Positions 33,506 to 42,200 of a stretch of DNA of 64,000 nt are shown one piece after another. Numbering within the stretch: position 1 is the stretch's first letter; every line of letters begins with the position of its first letter. This DNA comes from Streptomyces sp. SAJ15 (GTDB lineage: Bacteria; Actinomycetota; Actinomycetes; Streptomycetales; Streptomycetaceae). The notes under the pieces were generated by a model. That model searched no databases and was not told the origin of the DNA. It saw nothing but the letters and a program-made list of their open reading frames with translations. The DNA lies in the NCBI RefSeq assembly GCF_007595705.1, contig NZ_NISY01000018.1:1-64000 (forward strand), written 5' to 3'. The translations under genes were made by a program, and so were the position numbers.

Positions 33506-34381
33506 ATGCCTGCATACGAGGACTTTCCGGCGCTCTTCAGAGCGGCCGACACCAACTCCTTGAAAGGCCAGCGGCACTATCTGTGGGCGACCAAGTGCCA
33601 GTTGGGCGCGCTGATCGCCGCTGCGGCACTGGGCGTGTTCAGCTGGCAGGTCAACGGCGCGGACGTCGCCGCCGCCGGGTCGGTGGTGGCGTTCTGCACG
33701 GCCGTGGTCACAGAGGTGTACTTGCTCAAGGAACGCCCGGAGCGCATGTGGTACGAGGGGCGCGCGGTCGCCGAGTCGGCGAAGACGCTCACCTGGCGCT
33801 ACATGGTCGGCGGCAGCCCGATGGGCAGGGAGGAGACCTCGACCGAAACCGCCGCCGAGTTGCTGCTGACCCGGTTCACGGAGATCGAGACCGATGTCGA
33901 GGCCGTCTGGCTCGTCCCCGACGGCGGCACTCCGGAGCAGGTCACCGCCGAGATGACACGGGTGCGTCAGCTGTCCCTGGACGAACGGCGGGCGATCTAC
34001 CTGCGGGAGCGCATCGGGAACCAGCGTGAGTGGTACGGCGCCAAGTCGCGCTGGAACGAGCGCAGAAGCACCATGTGGTCGCTCACCCTCACGGTGCTCG
34101 AACTGCTCGGCGTCAGCGCGGGCGTCATGAAGGTGACGGGCATCGTCGACGTGGACCTCCTCGGCGTGTGCGCGGCCCTCGCCGCGGGAGGCACCGCGTG
34201 GGTGCAGACCAAGCAGCACAAGACCCTCGCCACCGCGTACGCCGTCGCCCGGCACGAGTTGGCGACGATCGCCTTCCGCGCCCAACAGCCGGTCACCGAG
34301 GCGGAATGGGCGACCTTCGTGGCGAACGCGGAGGACGCCGTCTCGCGTGAGCACACCCTCTGGCGCGCTTCCCACATGTGA
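33506..34381 (+). CDS. SLATT/DUF4231-like two-transmembrane protein
   Basis: 291 residues with two similar halves. The first (about 20-75) has FRAADTNSLKGQRHYLWATKCQLGALIAAAALGVFSW and a second hydrophobic segment (DVAAAGSVVAFCTAVVTEVYLL). The second half (about 165-290) has IGNQREWYGAKSRWNERRSTMWSLTLTVLELLG and VDLLGVCAALAAGGTAWVQ. This paired-helix layout with WYxxKxxx-type lead-ins is typical of DUF4231/SLATT proteins, proposed as membrane effectors in nucleotide-second-messenger and other defence systems. The ATG at 33506 is preferred (GGACGGGG upstream); a GTG at 33464 is possible. It is 9 bases upstream of the TIR-WD40 gene, so the two are one operon. Confidence 0.7.
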   Translation: MPAYEDFPALFRAADTNSLKGQRHYLWATKCQLGALIAAAALGVFSWQVNGADVAAAGSVVAFCTAVVTEVYLLKERPERMWYEGRAVAESAKTLTWRYMVGGSPMGREETSTETAAELLLTRFTEIETDVEAVWLVPDGGTPEQVTAEMTRVRQLSLDERRAIYLRERIGNQREWYGAKSRWNERRSTMWSLTLTVLELLGVSAGVMKVTGIVDVDLLGVCAALAAGGTAWVQTKQHKTLATAYAVARHELATIAFRAQQPVTEAEWATFVANAEDAVSREHTLWRASHM

Positions 34382-34390
34382 GGCAGCACG

Positions 34391-37288
34391 ATGCCGTCGA
34401 CCAACACCACGACCCGGTACGTCTACGACGCCTTCCTCTCCTACAGTCACGGGGCCGACGCCAAGATGGCCCCGGCTGTACACAGAGCACTGAGCCGCCT
34501 GGCCAAGCCCTGGAACCGGCCGCGCGCCCTGCGGATCTTCCGCGACCAGGCATCCCTGGAAGCCGGTGCGGACCTCTGGGCCACCATCGAGGCCAAGCTG
34601 AGCGCGAGCCGCCATCTCGTCCTGCTCGCCTCGCCGCAGGCCGCCCGCTCCCCCTGGGTGGGCCGCGAGATCGCTCACTGGAAGCAGCACCGCGAGCCCG
34701 CCACCTTCCTCATCGTGCTCACGGACGGCGAGATGCACTGGGACCACAGTGCGCGGGACTTCGACCGGACACGCACCACCGCCCTGCCGCCCGAGGTGTT
34801 CGGATGGTTTGAGGCCGAACCCCTGTGGGTCGACCTGACCTGGGCCCGCAGCGAGACCACACTGTCCCTGGGCCACGCCCGGTTCCGCCAGAACATCGGA
34901 ACCCTGGCGGCGGCCCTGCACGGAGTGAGCAAGGACGAACTCGACAGCGAGGAGGCCCGCCAACACGCCAGATCAGTCGGCGTGCGGCGCGGGCTGACCT
35001 GGGGCCTGGCCTTCTTCCTCGTCGTCTCACTCGTCTTCGGTGTCATGGCGCAGATGCGTGGTGACGAGGCCGAGCGCCGGCGCAAAGAGGCGGACGGGCA
35101 ACGACGGGTGGCCGCGGTGCGCGCGCTGCTCGCTGAATCGCGGAGCCGGCTGGCGGACGACCCGCGGACCGCCGTCCGCCTCGGCCTGACCGCGTACGGC
35201 TTGCTCCCCACCACGGAGACCCGCGCCGCCCTGGTCGACGTACTGCGGCGTACGCCGTACGCGGGCGCGTCACACGGACCGGACGAGACCGGCCCGTTCG
35301 TCAGGCGGCTTTCGGACGACGCCGGCGTCCTGGCCACCGCGGGCAAGGGCACGCTCAAGCTCTGGGACATCTCACAGCCCGGCCGGCGCCGGCTGCTGCA
35401 CCGCCTCACATCGCCACGCGGGACCGTCGAGGACATCGCGTTCAGCCGAGACGGACGCACGCTCTTCGTGGCGACCACCAAGGGCCACGCCCTGTGGGAC
35501 ATCGCCACGCCGGACAGGCCGCGGCCGTTACCGGGCCTTCCCGGCGCGACGGGCCTGGACGGCGGCGGATTCGGCGACGGCGACCGGACGCTGGCCACCG
35601 TGCGCGACGGCAAGGGCAGTAGCGGCCGAATGGACCTGTGGGATGTGGCAGACCCGGACCGGCCACGCCGACTCGGCTCGGTGACCGGTGTCTACGACGC
35701 TACCGAAGTCCAGATGAGCCCCGACGGCAAGACCGTCGTGAGCGCCACCGGCAAGGTCATTCTCAACGAGGCGGACACGGGGAAGACCACCATTGAACAC
35801 GGCAGCGGAATGACCGCGTGGGACACCTCCGACCCGGCCCGTCCGCGCCGCCTGGGGCGCAACGACGCCTGGGGCGGGGCCCTCGCCTTCAGCCCCGACG
35901 GCCGCACCCTGATCAGCAGCCACAGCAGGACCGCCTACGTCTGGCGCATCCGCCCCTCCCGCGCACCGCGGCTGCTCAGCAGACTCCGCGGCCACCGGGG
36001 CGCCGTCACCGCCGCCGCCTTCGGGTCCGACGGCAAGGCGGCGATCACGCTCGACGAGCAAGGAAGCGCGGTGCGCTGGGACCTGGCACGCCCCGACAAG
36101 CCGCGTTCCCGGGGAAAGCTGCTCGCCACCGAGCGGCGCGGGGGCCAGGACGTCGCCTTCACGCCGGACGGACGGCACATCCGAGAAGTCGACTCTCGCG
36201 ATGCGGTCGCCAGCTGGCGCATGGACTCCGAGCCCGGTCCGTGGCAACGCGCCCAGGCGGCCGCGGACCCGGTGGCCGTGGCGGCCGTGGCGATCCGCCC
36301 GGACGGGCGGACGGCGGCGACCGCGGGCACGCGCGGCCTGGTGCTGTGGGACATCACCGACCACGACAAGCCCCGCCGGCTTGCCGTCCTGCACGGATTC
36401 TCCGGGAACATGACGGACGTGGCCTTCTCGGCGGACGGCCGCTACCTGGCCGGAGGCGACGGCGCGAGCCGGGTCATCCTGTGGGACACGTCGAACCGGC
36501 GACACCCCCGCAAGACCGCCACCCTGCGCACCCGGGGCCCGGTGGCCTCACTGGCCTTCAGCCCACGCGCCCCGCTTCTGGTCACCTCCGGAAACCACCC
36601 CCGGTTCACCGGGCGTATCGACGGCTGGGCGACGCTGTGGAACCTCAAGGGCGGACGGCCCGTGGAGACCCGCTCGTACACCCTCAAGAGCTATACCGAC
36701 GCGAGCGTGGCGTCGTTCAGTCCGGACGGTCGGCTGCTCGCGCTTCCGGGCGCGGGCAGCGGCCTGTTCGACATGGGCGACCCGAACCGGCCCCGTCACC
36801 TCAAGTGGGACTCGGTGGCGGTGATCCAGCAGGACACGGCGTTCAGCACGAAGCGCAAGCTGCTGGCTGTCGGCGAACGTGTCTACCGGGTCAACGGTAC
36901 GTCCCTGCACAAGCCTGCCGTCGAGCTCCCCGACGCGCCCGACCGCGGAGGACGTGTGGCCTTTCACCCCGACGGCAACCTGCTGGCCACGGCGGACGAC
37001 GAGGGTACGGCGGTGCTGTGGGACATCGGCGATCTGCGATATCCCCACGTGGCCGCAGAGTTGCCGGCTCTCGACGACAGTGTCGACGATGTGGCGTTCA
37101 CCCCCGACGGCCGTACGCTGCTGACGGGCGGCGGTGACGGGACGCTGCGCCTGTGGGACCTGGGCCCGCTCCCCGCCGCCGCCCACGACCCGAAGCGCCT
37201 GGCCTGCCAGGTCGCCGGCGGCGGTCTCGATCACACACAGTGGCTACGGCACGCGCCAGGACTGGCTTATCGAGACCTGTGCCGTTGA
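34391..37288 (+). CDS. TIR-transmembrane-WD40 protein (TTA codon present)
   Basis: 965 residues. A TIR domain (about 10-165) begins YVYDAFLSYSHGADAKMAP; RIFRDQASLEAGADLW and Glu67 in the ATIEAKL helix sit where TIR NADases carry the catalytic Glu. A membrane helix (about 200-220, LTWGLAFFLVVSLVFGVMA) is followed by an Arg/Glu-rich coiled segment and a helical DDPRTAVRLGLTAYGL block. About 12-14 WD40-type blades (SPDGRTL...LWD) then run to about 930. It ends with a Cys-containing tail (LACQVAGGGLDHTQWL). Leu380 is encoded by TTA (35528-35530). TIR effectors commonly degrade NAD+; sensing by the propeller is inferred. Second gene of the SLATT operon. Confidence 0.85.
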   Translation: MPSTNTTTRYVYDAFLSYSHGADAKMAPAVHRALSRLAKPWNRPRALRIFRDQASLEAGADLWATIEAKLSASRHLVLLASPQAARSPWVGREIAHWKQHREPATFLIVLTDGEMHWDHSARDFDRTRTTALPPEVFGWFEAEPLWVDLTWARSETTLSLGHARFRQNIGTLAAALHGVSKDELDSEEARQHARSVGVRRGLTWGLAFFLVVSLVFGVMAQMRGDEAERRRKEADGQRRVAAVRALLAESRSRLADDPRTAVRLGLTAYGLLPTTETRAALVDVLRRTPYAGASHGPDETGPFVRRLSDDAGVLATAGKGTLKLWDISQPGRRRLLHRLTSPRGTVEDIAFSRDGRTLFVATTKGHALWDIATPDRPRPLPGLPGATGLDGGGFGDGDRTLATVRDGKGSSGRMDLWDVADPDRPRRLGSVTGVYDATEVQMSPDGKTVVSATGKVILNEADTGKTTIEHGSGMTAWDTSDPARPRRLGRNDAWGGALAFSPDGRTLISSHSRTAYVWRIRPSRAPRLLSRLRGHRGAVTAAAFGSDGKAAITLDEQGSAVRWDLARPDKPRSRGKLLATERRGGQDVAFTPDGRHIREVDSRDAVASWRMDSEPGPWQRAQAAADPVAVAAVAIRPDGRTAATAGTRGLVLWDITDHDKPRRLAVLHGFSGNMTDVAFSADGRYLAGGDGASRVILWDTSNRRHPRKTATLRTRGPVASLAFSPRAPLLVTSGNHPRFTGRIDGWATLWNLKGGRPVETRSYTLKSYTDASVASFSPDGRLLALPGAGSGLFDMGDPNRPRHLKWDSVAVIQQDTAFSTKRKLLAVGERVYRVNGTSLHKPAVELPDAPDRGGRVAFHPDGNLLATADDEGTAVLWDIGDLRYPHVAAELPALDDSVDDVAFTPDGRTLLTGGGDGTLRLWDLGPLPAAAHDPKRLACQVAGGGLDHTQWLRHAPGLAYRDLCR

Positions 37289-37334
37289 CGCCCCGGGCTG
37301 TGGCCATGTGGGGTGGCTCGGATCGAGACGGCTC

Positions 37335-37760
37335 TTATTTCAAGTAGTCGCGCACGGCATCGAGGAACGCCCGGCGGCTTGGACGGATGTACTCCCAGAC
37401 CTTCTCGTCCTGCGGTTGCCCCGGGTCACCCGGGCCATCCCGAATCACGTCCTGAACATCGAACGCGAGCCGACGTGCCGCCTCGTTGACCTCGGACGCG
37501 CACAACATGTGAATCGTCTTCTGGGTGACCCACACCCTGTCGATGACCTGTTTGGCCCGCGCTTGCCACTGTTCATCGGCCAAGTCGTGGTGGTAGTGGT
37601 CCACGGCGACCCGTTCCGCTTCCTGCACGGCGGACAGGAAATCGATGAGGTGGGTGAGGCGTTCGGTACGGCGTGCCCCCCGCTCCGACACGCGTCCCTG
37701 CCAGTACTGGGCCACGACCGAGATAAGCCCGCCGAGTGCGACGCCGATGATTGTCCACAC
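37335..37760 (-). CDS. Small membrane-anchored helical protein
   Basis: 141 residues. One N-terminal membrane helix (about 2-19, WTIIGVALGGLISVVAQYW) is followed by a charged helical cytoplasmic domain (ERLTHLIDFLSAVQEAERVAVDHYHHDL, then NEAARRLAFDVQDVIRDG). The GTG start at 37760 lacks a clear ribosome site. It converges on the TIR-WD40 gene, 46 bases between stops. Short helical membrane proteins of this form are common beside actinobacterial defence genes, but no family is recognised and no function is proposed. Confidence 0.6.
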   Translation of the reverse strand: MWTIIGVALGGLISVVAQYWQGRVSERGARRTERLTHLIDFLSAVQEAERVAVDHYHHDLADEQWQARAKQVIDRVWVTQKTIHMLCASEVNEAARRLAFDVQDVIRDGPGDPGQPQDEKVWEYIRPSRRAFLDAVRDYLK

Positions 37761-37902
37761 ACACTCATTCTGGCAACGACGAGACTCATCTCACCGGAGT
37801 TTTGATACTTCCAGCGGCATTTCGTCTCCTGGTGACGCACCGCGCGTCCTCCGTCGCGGAAGGAGATGGGCCTCCACCAGCCCATCCCCTTCTCGCGCGC
37901 GG

Positions 37903-39126
37903 CTACCGGCGCGCGGTCAGCACCGTGCCGGGGCCCGTCTCCTGGGAGCCCCCCGTGCCCGAGTACGTGCCGGTGACGTCGATGGTCCGGCCCGAGGCCG
38001 AAATGTGGGTCGCCCAATACGGCATGGCGCCGTCGACGGGCAGGTTCATCGAAACCCACTTTCCGCCGGACTGGCGGAGCGCGACGCGGGTGTCCTCCGT
38101 CTTCGCCGCCAGGACGACGGGGTCGCCCTGGCTGATCGCGACCGAGTCAAGCTCCCCGGTCCCCTTCGGCAGCGGGGCCTTGACCCACTTCTTGCCGTCG
38201 TAGCGCAGCGCCAGCCCCTGCCAACGGGTTTCAGCCGTCCAGGCACCACCCACCGCCCACAGTCGCCGGTCCGGCCCGGCGGCGACCGCGTGCAGCTGTG
38301 CGCGCGTGACACCGAGGTCGGGAGCGGCCACCTCGCTCCAGCGTGTGCCGTCGTAGTGCAGCAGCACCGGCTTTCCGCCGTCGTGGCGGAACTTAGAGCC
38401 CACCGCCCACACGTCATCGGCGGCGAGCGCGGTGACGTCGTTCAGGGCCCAGCCCTTGTACCCCTTGGCGACGTCCGGGAGCTTCTGCGCCTTCCAGCGG
38501 GTGCCGTCCCAGTGCTGGAGCAGCCCCACAACACGGGTGCCGTCTCCGGTGGCGAGCGCCGCCGCGCCCACTCCCCAGGCATCGTCGGGGGCGCGGGTGT
38601 CGACGCCGTCGAACTGGCCTTCCTTGGTCGTTCGGGGCACCGGAGCGACAGCGGACTTCCACGTCTTGCCGTTCCAGTGCTGCGTCACCACACCGCCGAC
38701 CTGCTTGGCGTAGTCACCGACCACTATGGCGTTGCGCCGCGAAGAAGCGTCGATGTCGTTGAGCCGGACGAAGTAGTTCCGGGGTACGGGCACCGTCTTC
38801 ATCGGCTTCCAGCCGGAACCCTTGCGTTCGTCACGCTCCCACACGGTGGGCACGAAGTAGGGCGTCTCCATCTCCCCCCTGGGGATGAGCTGCATGCCCG
38901 CCACCCATGTGGTCTGCGCATCAGGTCGAGTGGAGGCTGTGAGCGTGTAGTTGCCCGGCGTCACCCTCGACTCGCTCCACCCGATGGCACGTGGTGAGGC
39001 CGCGGACGGAGTGGACTCGGCCTCGGCGGCAGCGGCCATCGCCGGCATGGTGCTCGCGGCCAGCGTGAGCACGGCACACGCCACCATCGCACCGCGGACA
39101 CCGCGGGTACTGGTCATCTTTTTCAC
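37903..39126 (-). CDS. Secreted beta-propeller-like protein
   Basis: 407 residues with a signal peptide (MKKMTSTRGVRGAMVACAVL, then AASTMPAMAAAAEA). The mature part is built of repeats with (H/R)W(N/D)GxxWxxxxxP and DVxAxAxDDVWAVG patterns, typical of a propeller of surface or secreted repeat proteins. No catalytic motif seen. The GTG at 39126 is chosen for AAAGG upstream and for the basic n-region; ATG at 39117 is possible. The antisense frame continues far upstream through the neighbouring STAND gene but that part is a shadow. It is divergent from the XRE-STAND-WD40 gene. Confidence 0.72.
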   Translation of the reverse strand: MKKMTSTRGVRGAMVACAVLTLAASTMPAMAAAAEAESTPSAASPRAIGWSESRVTPGNYTLTASTRPDAQTTWVAGMQLIPRGEMETPYFVPTVWERDERKGSGWKPMKTVPVPRNYFVRLNDIDASSRRNAIVVGDYAKQVGGVVTQHWNGKTWKSAVAPVPRTTKEGQFDGVDTRAPDDAWGVGAAALATGDGTRVVGLLQHWDGTRWKAQKLPDVAKGYKGWALNDVTALAADDVWAVGSKFRHDGGKPVLLHYDGTRWSEVAAPDLGVTRAQLHAVAAGPDRRLWAVGGAWTAETRWQGLALRYDGKKWVKAPLPKGTGELDSVAISQGDPVVLAAKTEDTRVALRQSGGKWVSMNLPVDGAMPYWATHISASGRTIDVTGTYSGTGGSQETGPGTVLTARR

Positions 39127-39182
39127 GTTGCTGCCTTTCACGTAGACGTCAGCGGACGGGCCCGTGCGCTCCCTCCGTCGCC

Positions 39183-39194
39183 GGGGGGGGGGGG
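39183..39194. repeat. Run of 12 G in a divergent promoter region
   Basis: A G12 homopolymer lies in the 138-base gap between the secreted propeller-like gene (leftward, start 39126) and the STAND gene (rightward, start 39265). Length change by slippage could alter promoter spacing. It is also a place where sequencing errors are likely. A second A5G7 run at 39249-39260 contains the STAND ribosome site. Confidence 0.8.
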
Positions 39195-39264
39195 CGAAAG
39201 CGCTGGTGGTCGGGGGTGCGAGGGGGAGCAGGACAACAAGTGGTGGACAAAAAGGGGGGGACGG

Positions 39265-42200
39265 GTGGGCCGCCGCGAGAGGCCGGTGGACCCGAGCGCG
39301 GGTCCGGTTCAGCGTTTCGCCTACGAGCTGCGCAAGCTGCGTGAGGAGGCCGGGGGGCTGACCTACCGGGCGATGGCGCAGCGGGCGCGGTACTCGGTCA
39401 CGGCCCTGTCCCAGGCGGCGGCGGGCGAGCAGTTGCCCTCGCTGCCGGTGGCGTTGGCGTACGTCGAGGTCTGCGGCGGGGACCGGGCGGAGTGGGAGGC
39501 GCGCTGGCGGGAGGCGGCCGCGGAGGCGGCGGAGGCGGCGGTCGTGGAGCGGGCCGAGGACGACGCCGCCGCCGAGCCGCCCTATCGTGGCCTGGCCCGC
39601 TTCGAACCGGGCGACCACGAGCGCTTCTTCGGCCGGGACGGTCTCGTCGCCGATGTCGTGGAGCTGGCGCGGAGCAACCGCTTCACCGCCGTCTTCGGCC
39701 CCTCCGGAAGTGGTAAGTCCTCGCTGCTGCGGGCGGGCCTGATCCCCGTGCTCCGGGACCCCGCGCTCCGGGATCCCGGGAACGGCGGTGGCGCCCCGTC
39801 CGCGGCACCGGCACCCGCCGTCATCCGGGTCCTGACGCCGGGCGAGCACCCGGCCCGTACCCACCGCGCGGCGCTGACCCCGAAGGCGGGGGACGGCGAC
39901 ACCTGGCTGATCGTCGATCAGTTCGAGGAGGTGTTCACGCTCTGCCAGGGGCCGGCCGAGCGGAGGGAGTTCATCGACGCGCTGCTCGCCGCGCGCCAAC
40001 CGGAGAGCCGGCTGCGCGTCGTCGTCGCCGTTCGGGCCGACTTCTTCGGCCGCTGCGCCGGACACCGCGGGCTGACGGCCGCGCTGCGTGGCGCCACGCT
40101 GCTCGTCGGCCCGATGGGACCGGCCGAGCTGCGCGAGGCGATCGTGAAGCCGGCCGCCGCGGCGGGCCTGATCGTGGAGCGGTCGCTGACCGCCCGGATC
40201 GTGGCCGAGGTCGCCGACGAACCGGGCGGTCTGCCGCTGATGTCCCACGCCCTGCTGGAGACCTGGCGCCGGCGTCGCGGACGGACGCTGACGGAGGAGG
40301 CGTACGAGTCCGTGGGCGGGGTCCACGGCGCGATCGCCGCGACGGCGGAGCGGGTCCACGGCGAGCTGTCCGCGCACCAGGCGGAGCTGGCCCGCCGGAT
40401 CCTGCTGCGGCTGATCACCCCGGGCGAGGGCGCGCAGGACACCAGGCGCCCGGCGGACCGGGCGGAGCTGGAGACGGGTTCGGCCGACGCGACGGGCGGC
40501 ACGCCGAGCGATACGCCCGGCGACGCGCCCGGCGACTCCCCGGTCGTCACGTCGGACGACACGTCGCTGGTGCTGGAGCGCCTGGTCCGGGCTCGCCTGG
40601 TGACGGTGGACGACGGGGTGGTCGACCTCGCCCACGAGGCGCTGATCACCGCCTGGCCGCGGCTGCGGGGCTGGATCGAGGAGGACCGTGGACGGCTGCG
40701 CGTCCACCGGAAGCTGACGGAGGCCGCGCGGTCGTGGCAGGAGCTGCACCGCGATCCGGGCGCGCTGTACCGCGGGGCGCGCCTGGCGGAGGCGGAGGAG
40801 GCGTTCGGCTCGGACCGGGAGCGCGCCGCCCTCACTCCCCTGGAGCGGGCGTTCCTCACCGCGAGCAGCGGCGGGCGGCGGCGCTCGCGCCGCCGGGTCC
40901 GGGCCGTGGCCGGCACGCTGTCCCTGCTGCTCGTCCTGGCGGTGCTGGCGGGCACGGTGGCCTGGCAGCAGAACCGCGAGAGCGACCAGCGCCGCGCGGA
41001 GGCCACCTCCCGCCGCGTCGCGTCGATCGCGGAGACCATGCGCTACGCCGACCCGGTGACGGCGCTGCGGCTGAGCGCCGCCGCGTGGCGGATCAGCCAC
41101 ACGGACGAGGCGCGGGCGGCGCTGCTGGGGGCGGTGACGCAGCAGGAGCAGGACTCCTTCACTGTGCCCGGCACGGGCGCCGACGGGATCGCCGGCGGGG
41201 GCGCGTACTTCAGCGCGGACGGGCGGACGATGGTGCGGGTCACGGCCGGCCGGGTGCAGCGCTGGGATGTGGCCGGCCACCGTCGGACCGGCGCGCTCCG
41301 TCTGGCCGACGAGGAGCGGGTGGTGGACCTGTCCCGGGACGGGCGGCGGTTGCTGGTGGCGGCGGGCGGTCGGTTGACGAGCCGTGACCTCGACACGGGG
41401 AAGCCCGTCGGCCCGCGCCTTGCTCCCGACCCCGGGGACACCTTGGACACCTTGAGCGCCGAGTACGCCCCGAGCGGGCGCATGGTGCTCCTTGCCGACG
41501 ACCGCTCGGTCAGGTTGTGGGATGTGCGGCGCGGGCGCTTGGTGTTCCAGCGCGAGGGCGAGGACATCTACCAACCCGTCGTCAGTCCGGACGACCGGCT
41601 CGTGACGCTGTGCGCGGGGACCTCCCTGGAGCTCTGGGACATCGCCGCGCGGCGTCGGGTGCGCCCGCCCCGCGCGGCGGCGCTGTCGCGCGCCGCCTGC
41701 AGTGCCGCTCCGACCCCCGACGGCGGCAGGGCGTGGGAGTTCGATCCGCGGGGCCGTGGGCTGGCGGTCGGCAGGAAGGAGTTGGCCGTCTGGGACCTGG
41801 GGTCCGGGAAGACGGTGCCCGTCCCCTACGACGCCGACACGCTGGACGACGTCCGTTTCAGCCGCGACGGACGGTTCGTCTCCACGGTGGGCGACCGGAA
41901 GGTCACGCTGTGGCGGATCTCCGCGGACTCCGCTGACTCCGCGGACTCCGCCGAGGCGGTCTACTCGCACGAGCTGGCCAGCGAGTTCGCTGTGGGCCAC
42001 TGGTTGGATCTGGACCGGGGCGTGATCCGGTACCAGGAGGGGATCGGCGACGGCACCGGCGCCGTGCGGACGCTGTTCGTGGGCGGTGCCACCGCCTCCC
42101 CCCGGCGCCGGGAACCGACTCAGAAGGCCGCGTTCAGCCCCGACGGGCGGCTGGTCGTCACGGCCCGCCTCCACGGGGATCAGATGTGGTTCGAGGCGCT

